DNA of 15,246 bases, taken from assembly GCA_945828175.1 (NCBI GenBank), contig CALZQD010000009.1, positions 1 to 15,246 of the forward strand. The letters are read 5' to 3'. Every line of letters begins with the position of its first letter. Position 1 is the first letter of the stretch. The translations under genes were made by a program, and so were the position numbers. Origin of the DNA: an uncultured Bacteroidales bacterium. GTDB lineage: Bacteria; Bacteroidota; Bacteroidia; Bacteroidales; Muribaculaceae. Positions 13,203-15,246 of this stretch are shown in pieces. A model generated the notes under the pieces. The model did not search any database, was not told the origin of the DNA, and worked only from the letters and a program-made list of their open reading frames with translations.

Positions 13203-13494
13203 TTATTGGTGTATTGGCTTCGGCCATCACCCAATGACAAGACATATATAGGAAGGTTTTCGCTTCCTCTGACATGTGCAAATCACCACCTTGCAAACAT
13301 CAATAAGTCAGAGATTGCCGAGAATGCTTCTCACGTATCTGCATATCCGTCAAACACGATATACAGCTTACGGTGAGTTGCTATTTCGTGTTATCTGCTT
13401 ATTGAGCCTTGTGGTGAGGCTGCACATGAAGATGATTCTGAAAGTGGCTCACCTTTTTTATATGCCTTGAAGAATACCAATCATTAACCTCACC
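13203..13494 (+). ncRNA. Multi-hairpin leader with attenuator-like terminator
   Basis: Downstream of the promoter come, in order: a stem ATTGG(TG)/(CA)CCAAT capped by TGGC-TTCG-GCCA (13205-13235); AGGAAG/CTTCCT (13250-13268); CTCTGAC/GTCAGAG enclosing TGCAA/TTGCA (13267-13313); GAGAA-TGC-TTCTC (13320-13332); and AGCCT/AGGCT (around 13405-13421). It ends in a segment with two GGTGAG copies (13372-13377, 13413-13418) and two CTCACC copies (13448-13453, 13489-13494). Six T residues follow the first CTCACC (13454-13459), making a terminator that could be formed or broken by choosing partners. No convincing ORF covers the region. It is most likely the untranslated leader of the zinc-ribbon/SPFH operon, or a stand-alone small RNA ending near 13459. 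Confidence 0.5.
13234..13251 (+). CDS. Possible five-residue leader peptide
   Basis: ATG at 13234 reads MTRHI and stops at TAG 13249-13251. It is the first ATG after the predicted transcription start and sits between the first and second hairpins of the leader. So short an ORF can occur by chance; its position is the only support. Confidence 0.2.
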   Translation: MTRHI

Positions 13495-13530
13495 CGACAG
13501 AGCCATAAGGGGAAGAAACCTAGTCCGTTT

Positions 13531-13731
13531 ATGGCAGACCACGAAATTGAAAATCCTTCAAATTATAAGTATCAGTTGACATGTGTGGGATGTGGCTATA
13601 CTATTATGTCTGACAATTTAAATTCGGATGCTATCAAACTATGCCCTAACTGTGGAAATAAGTTTGAGGTTAGGATTGTATCTGCTCCAGAACCTAAATA
13701 TTCAAGAAATAATCCCTATCCTCATAAATAG
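13531..13731 (+). CDS. Small zinc-ribbon protein
   Basis: A 66-residue soluble protein with two CxxC knuckles, CVGC and CPNC, spaced 17 residues apart, the classic zinc-ribbon pattern (LTCVGCGYTIMSD ... IKLCPNCGNKFEVRI). The tail is proline-rich and polar. Zinc ribbons of this kind mediate protein or nucleic-acid contacts; the specific role is unknown. It lies 8 bp before the SPFH gene and is probably translationally linked to it. The Bacillus ydj locus has a similar grouping of a zinc-ribbon protein with an SPFH protein, which supports a joint function at the membrane. It is the first gene after the attenuator-like leader. Confidence 0.75.
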   Translation: MADHEIENPSNYKYQLTCVGCGYTIMSDNLNSDAIKLCPNCGNKFEVRIVSAPEPKYSRNNPYPHK

Positions 13732-13739
13732 CAATAGTT

Positions 13740-14840
13740 ATGGCATTGGTCAACGTTATAAAATGGGAAGCGAACACTAATGAACTTGTTCAAAAGTTCC
13801 CGATTGAAGACCTTAAAGCGGGTTCTCAATTAGTTGTATATCCTAGTCAGACAGCCCTATTTGTTAAAGGCGGTCAAATACTTGATGAGTTTATATGTGG
13901 CACATATACTATCAAGTCTGAAAATATACCTCTATTAAACAAGGTGTTCAACTTTCCGTTTGGTGGCAATTCTCCTTTTCAAGCAGAGGTTTGGTTTGTA
14001 AATCAAGTTTCCTTACTTGATTGTAAATGGGGAACGGCTTCTCCTATTCAGATAGAAGACCCGAAATACGGAGTTATCGTTCCAATCCGCTCTTACGGCC
14101 AGTACGGGTTTAAAGTTGATAAAGCGAGAGTGTTCTTGGAAAGACTCATCGGCAATATGCCAACGTTCTCAACTGATAAGATTGTTTCCTACTTCCGAGG
14201 TGTCATACTTTCCAAACTGACCGTTATAATATCACAGAAACTATATGCCGATAATCTCAGCATCATCAATATCAACTCACATGTCGAGGAAATTGCCGAG
14301 TATGCCAAATCAAAACTTTCGGTAGTTTTTGCTGAATATGGTGTAGAGTTGGAACTGTTTAATGTTATCGCCATCAACGTAAATGAGGAAGACCCAAGTT
14401 TTCAGAAGTTGAAAGATACAAAAGATTCTCTTGCGCGGATAAACATAATGGGCAAAGATAATTATCAGATGGAGCGAAGTTTCAACGTCCTTGACAGCGC
14501 CGCCGAGAACGAGGGTGGAGGCATGATTGGAGCTGCTGTTGGAATTGGTGCTGGCGTAGGAGTTGGCTCACAGATTGGAACGATGGTCAATGACCATATC
14601 AACACTAATCCCTCCACAACACCTCCTGCAATGCCTATCACGCAGTATTTTCTTGGCGTGAACGGTCAACAGCAGGGTCCATTCGACTTTAGTACTGTAA
14701 AGAATATGCTCACATCTCACCAAATCAATGAGACGGCATTGATATGGAGACGTGGAATGGCAAATTGGATGCCAATAGGCGATATGTCCGATTTTAGTGA
14801 TGTTTTGAATAATTGTCCTCCACCATTACCTCCAATGTAA
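13740..14840 (+). CDS. SPFH-domain (YdjI/virion-core-like) protein with C-terminal GYF_2 domain
   Basis: A 366-residue protein. Residues 1-245 fit the SPFH family related to YdjI and the so-called virion core protein: an N-terminal VNVIKWE, the GSQLVVYPSQTALFVKGGQI strand pair (28-47), FGGNSPFQAEVWFVNQ (74-89), IEDPKYGVIVPIRSYGQYGFKV (105-126) and the long FNVIAINVNEEDPSF (207-221) segment. A glycine-rich hydrophobic stretch (261-280, GMIGAAVGIGAGVGVGSQIG) could insert in a membrane. Residues 303-350 are a GYF_2 (DUF4339) domain, YFLGVNGQQQGPFDFSTVKN ... LIWRRGMANWMPI, followed by the proline-rich tail CPPPLPPM. SPFH proteins form large membrane-associated rings, and GYF_2 domains bind proline-rich peptides. 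Its own proline tail might therefore be a ligand for neighbouring subunits; that is inference. Confidence 0.85.
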   Translation: MALVNVIKWEANTNELVQKFPIEDLKAGSQLVVYPSQTALFVKGGQILDEFICGTYTIKSENIPLLNKVFNFPFGGNSPFQAEVWFVNQVSLLDCKWGTASPIQIEDPKYGVIVPIRSYGQYGFKVDKARVFLERLIGNMPTFSTDKIVSYFRGVILSKLTVIISQKLYADNLSIININSHVEEIAEYAKSKLSVVFAEYGVELELFNVIAINVNEEDPSFQKLKDTKDSLARINIMGKDNYQMERSFNVLDSAAENEGGGMIGAAVGIGAGVGVGSQIGTMVNDHINTNPSTTPPAMPITQYFLGVNGQQQGPFDFSTVKNMLTSHQINETALIWRRGMANWMPIGDMSDFSDVLNNCPPPLPPM

Positions 14841-14850
14841 TAGAATCGTC

Positions 14851-15198
14851 ATGAAAAAGAGTATAATTTTAATAGGAGCAACTCTTGCATTGGTCAACCT
14901 CTTATTTGGGTTGATTATATCAGCGTATGACTATTTTAATCTCGCCATATCGACAATAGTAATTGTGCTGACCTTTCTCATTCTTTTGGCTATTAATGGT
15001 CTAATGAGGTTAAAAGATGGATACAAGGTCAGTCTGAATATTGTGATTCCTGCTATTGGCATAGTTCAGTATTTATTTTCCTTATTCATGCCGAGTCAGT
15101 TCTCAGACAACTGGGGATTGATTGTGATAATCTTCTTGACTGCAATCGAAGCAATCATACTGGTTGCAGCAAATAGTATCTCAACAAAAATAAGATAA
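14851..15198 (+). CDS. Small four-helix membrane protein
   Basis: A 115-residue protein with four hydrophobic segments: about 4-25 (SIILIGATLALVNLLFGLII), 31-50, 62-82 and 89-108. Only short charged loops lie between them (MRLKDGYK). I know no family name. It starts 10 bp after the SPFH gene and is the third gene of that operon, so it may be the integral-membrane partner of the SPFH assembly. Its stop codon (15196-15198) touches the first base of the IS end, so the last residues may have been set by the insertion and the native C-terminus could be longer. Confidence 0.7.
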   Translation: MKKSIILIGATLALVNLLFGLIISAYDYFNLAISTIVIVLTFLILLAINGLMRLKDGYKVSLNIVIPAIGIVQYLFSLFMPSQFSDNWGLIVIIFLTAIEAIILVAANSISTKIR

Positions 15199-15246
15199 CA
15201 CTACTGTCCACTAAAAATGGAGGGGTTAAAAATTAAATAAATTCGG
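15199..15246 (-). mobile_element. 3' end of a second insertion sequence (partial; body lies right of the window)
   Basis: Read on the minus strand, 15246-15226 is an open frame PNLFNF-stop, followed by a segment ending TTTAGTGGACAGTAGTG (15215-15199). That segment is an inverted relative of positions 22-54. Both IS ends face inward with their transposase genes outside. They differ at several bases and in spacing, so they are related elements, not two copies of one. Confidence 0.5.

Noticed and set aside
13167..13470. Two overlapping open frames of 69 and 64 codons in the leader
   Set aside because: Neither has a protein-like pattern, the first begins upstream of the predicted transcription start, and the region is dominated by perfect hairpins, which fits RNA rather than protein coding.
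1..15246. CRISPR arrays, tRNA or rRNA genes
   Set aside because: No regularly spaced identical repeats and no cloverleaf-like or rRNA-like sequence were seen on either strand by eye.

Overview
The window looks like chromosomal DNA from a gut-type Bacteroidales, most likely a Muribaculaceae-like genome. The grounds are: several exact or near-exact Bacteroidota promoters (TTTG, 19 bp, TAnnTTTG), an almost complete lack of Shine-Dalgarno sites, a surface lipoprotein with a Cys-Ser-Asp-Asp-Asp-Asp export signal, a gldE-gldD pair, and a fairly GC-rich housekeeping core interrupted by AT-rich accessory DNA. The taxonomic call is inference; there is no rRNA here.

Left part (1-4044). The first ~54 bp are the 3' end of an insertion sequence whose body lies outside the window. 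Then, all on the minus strand: a PepSY-like surface lipoprotein, a 92-residue protein of unknown function whose stop overlaps an upstream in-frame ATG of the lipoprotein gene, a strong terminator, a BAX inhibitor-1 family membrane protein, and argS. argS and the BAX inhibitor-1 gene are probably one operon driven by a consensus promoter at 3658-3688. A small two-helix membrane protein lies divergently on the plus strand (3805-4044).

Accessory cassette (4045-6180). A 5'-truncated Rhs gene keeps only the conserved Rhs core signature. It is fused to an AT-rich C-terminal tip carrying a HEGYGH zinc-metallopeptidase-like motif. A small exported protein gene follows 4 bp downstream and may encode a partner or immunity protein. 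Both flanks hold non-coding DNA with a shared ~32 bp degenerate direct repeat and GC-rich hairpins.

Central operon (6182-8703). A perfect promoter reads into gldE (TTG start), gldD and a 4'-phosphopantetheinyl transferase gene, all overlapping. Convergent to it is an orphan MNT-type nucleotidyltransferase with a consensus promoter so close to its ATG that the mRNA may be leaderless. A minus-strand pair follows: a SanA/YdcF (DUF218) protein and a membrane-anchored protein of unknown function.

Right accessory region (10904-15246). A 650 bp gap contains a very strong minus-strand terminator with no clear gene feeding it, plus a possible 28-codon ORF. After it comes a mobile-element-type primase-like protein with a C-terminal helix-turn-helix. 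About 620 bp of non-coding but strongly base-paired DNA follows: a compact multi-stem RNA candidate (12975-13122), and a promoter-led multi-hairpin leader (13203-13494) with two GGTGAG and two CTCACC segments around a T6 tract, which looks like an attenuator. That leader precedes a three-gene operon: a zinc-ribbon protein, an SPFH-GYF protein, and a four-helix membrane protein. The window ends in the inward-facing 3' end of a second IS, related to but not identical with the one at the left end.

The most novel candidates are the structured-RNA block with its attenuator-like leader upstream of the SPFH operon, and the orphan Rhs-metallopeptidase tip cassette.
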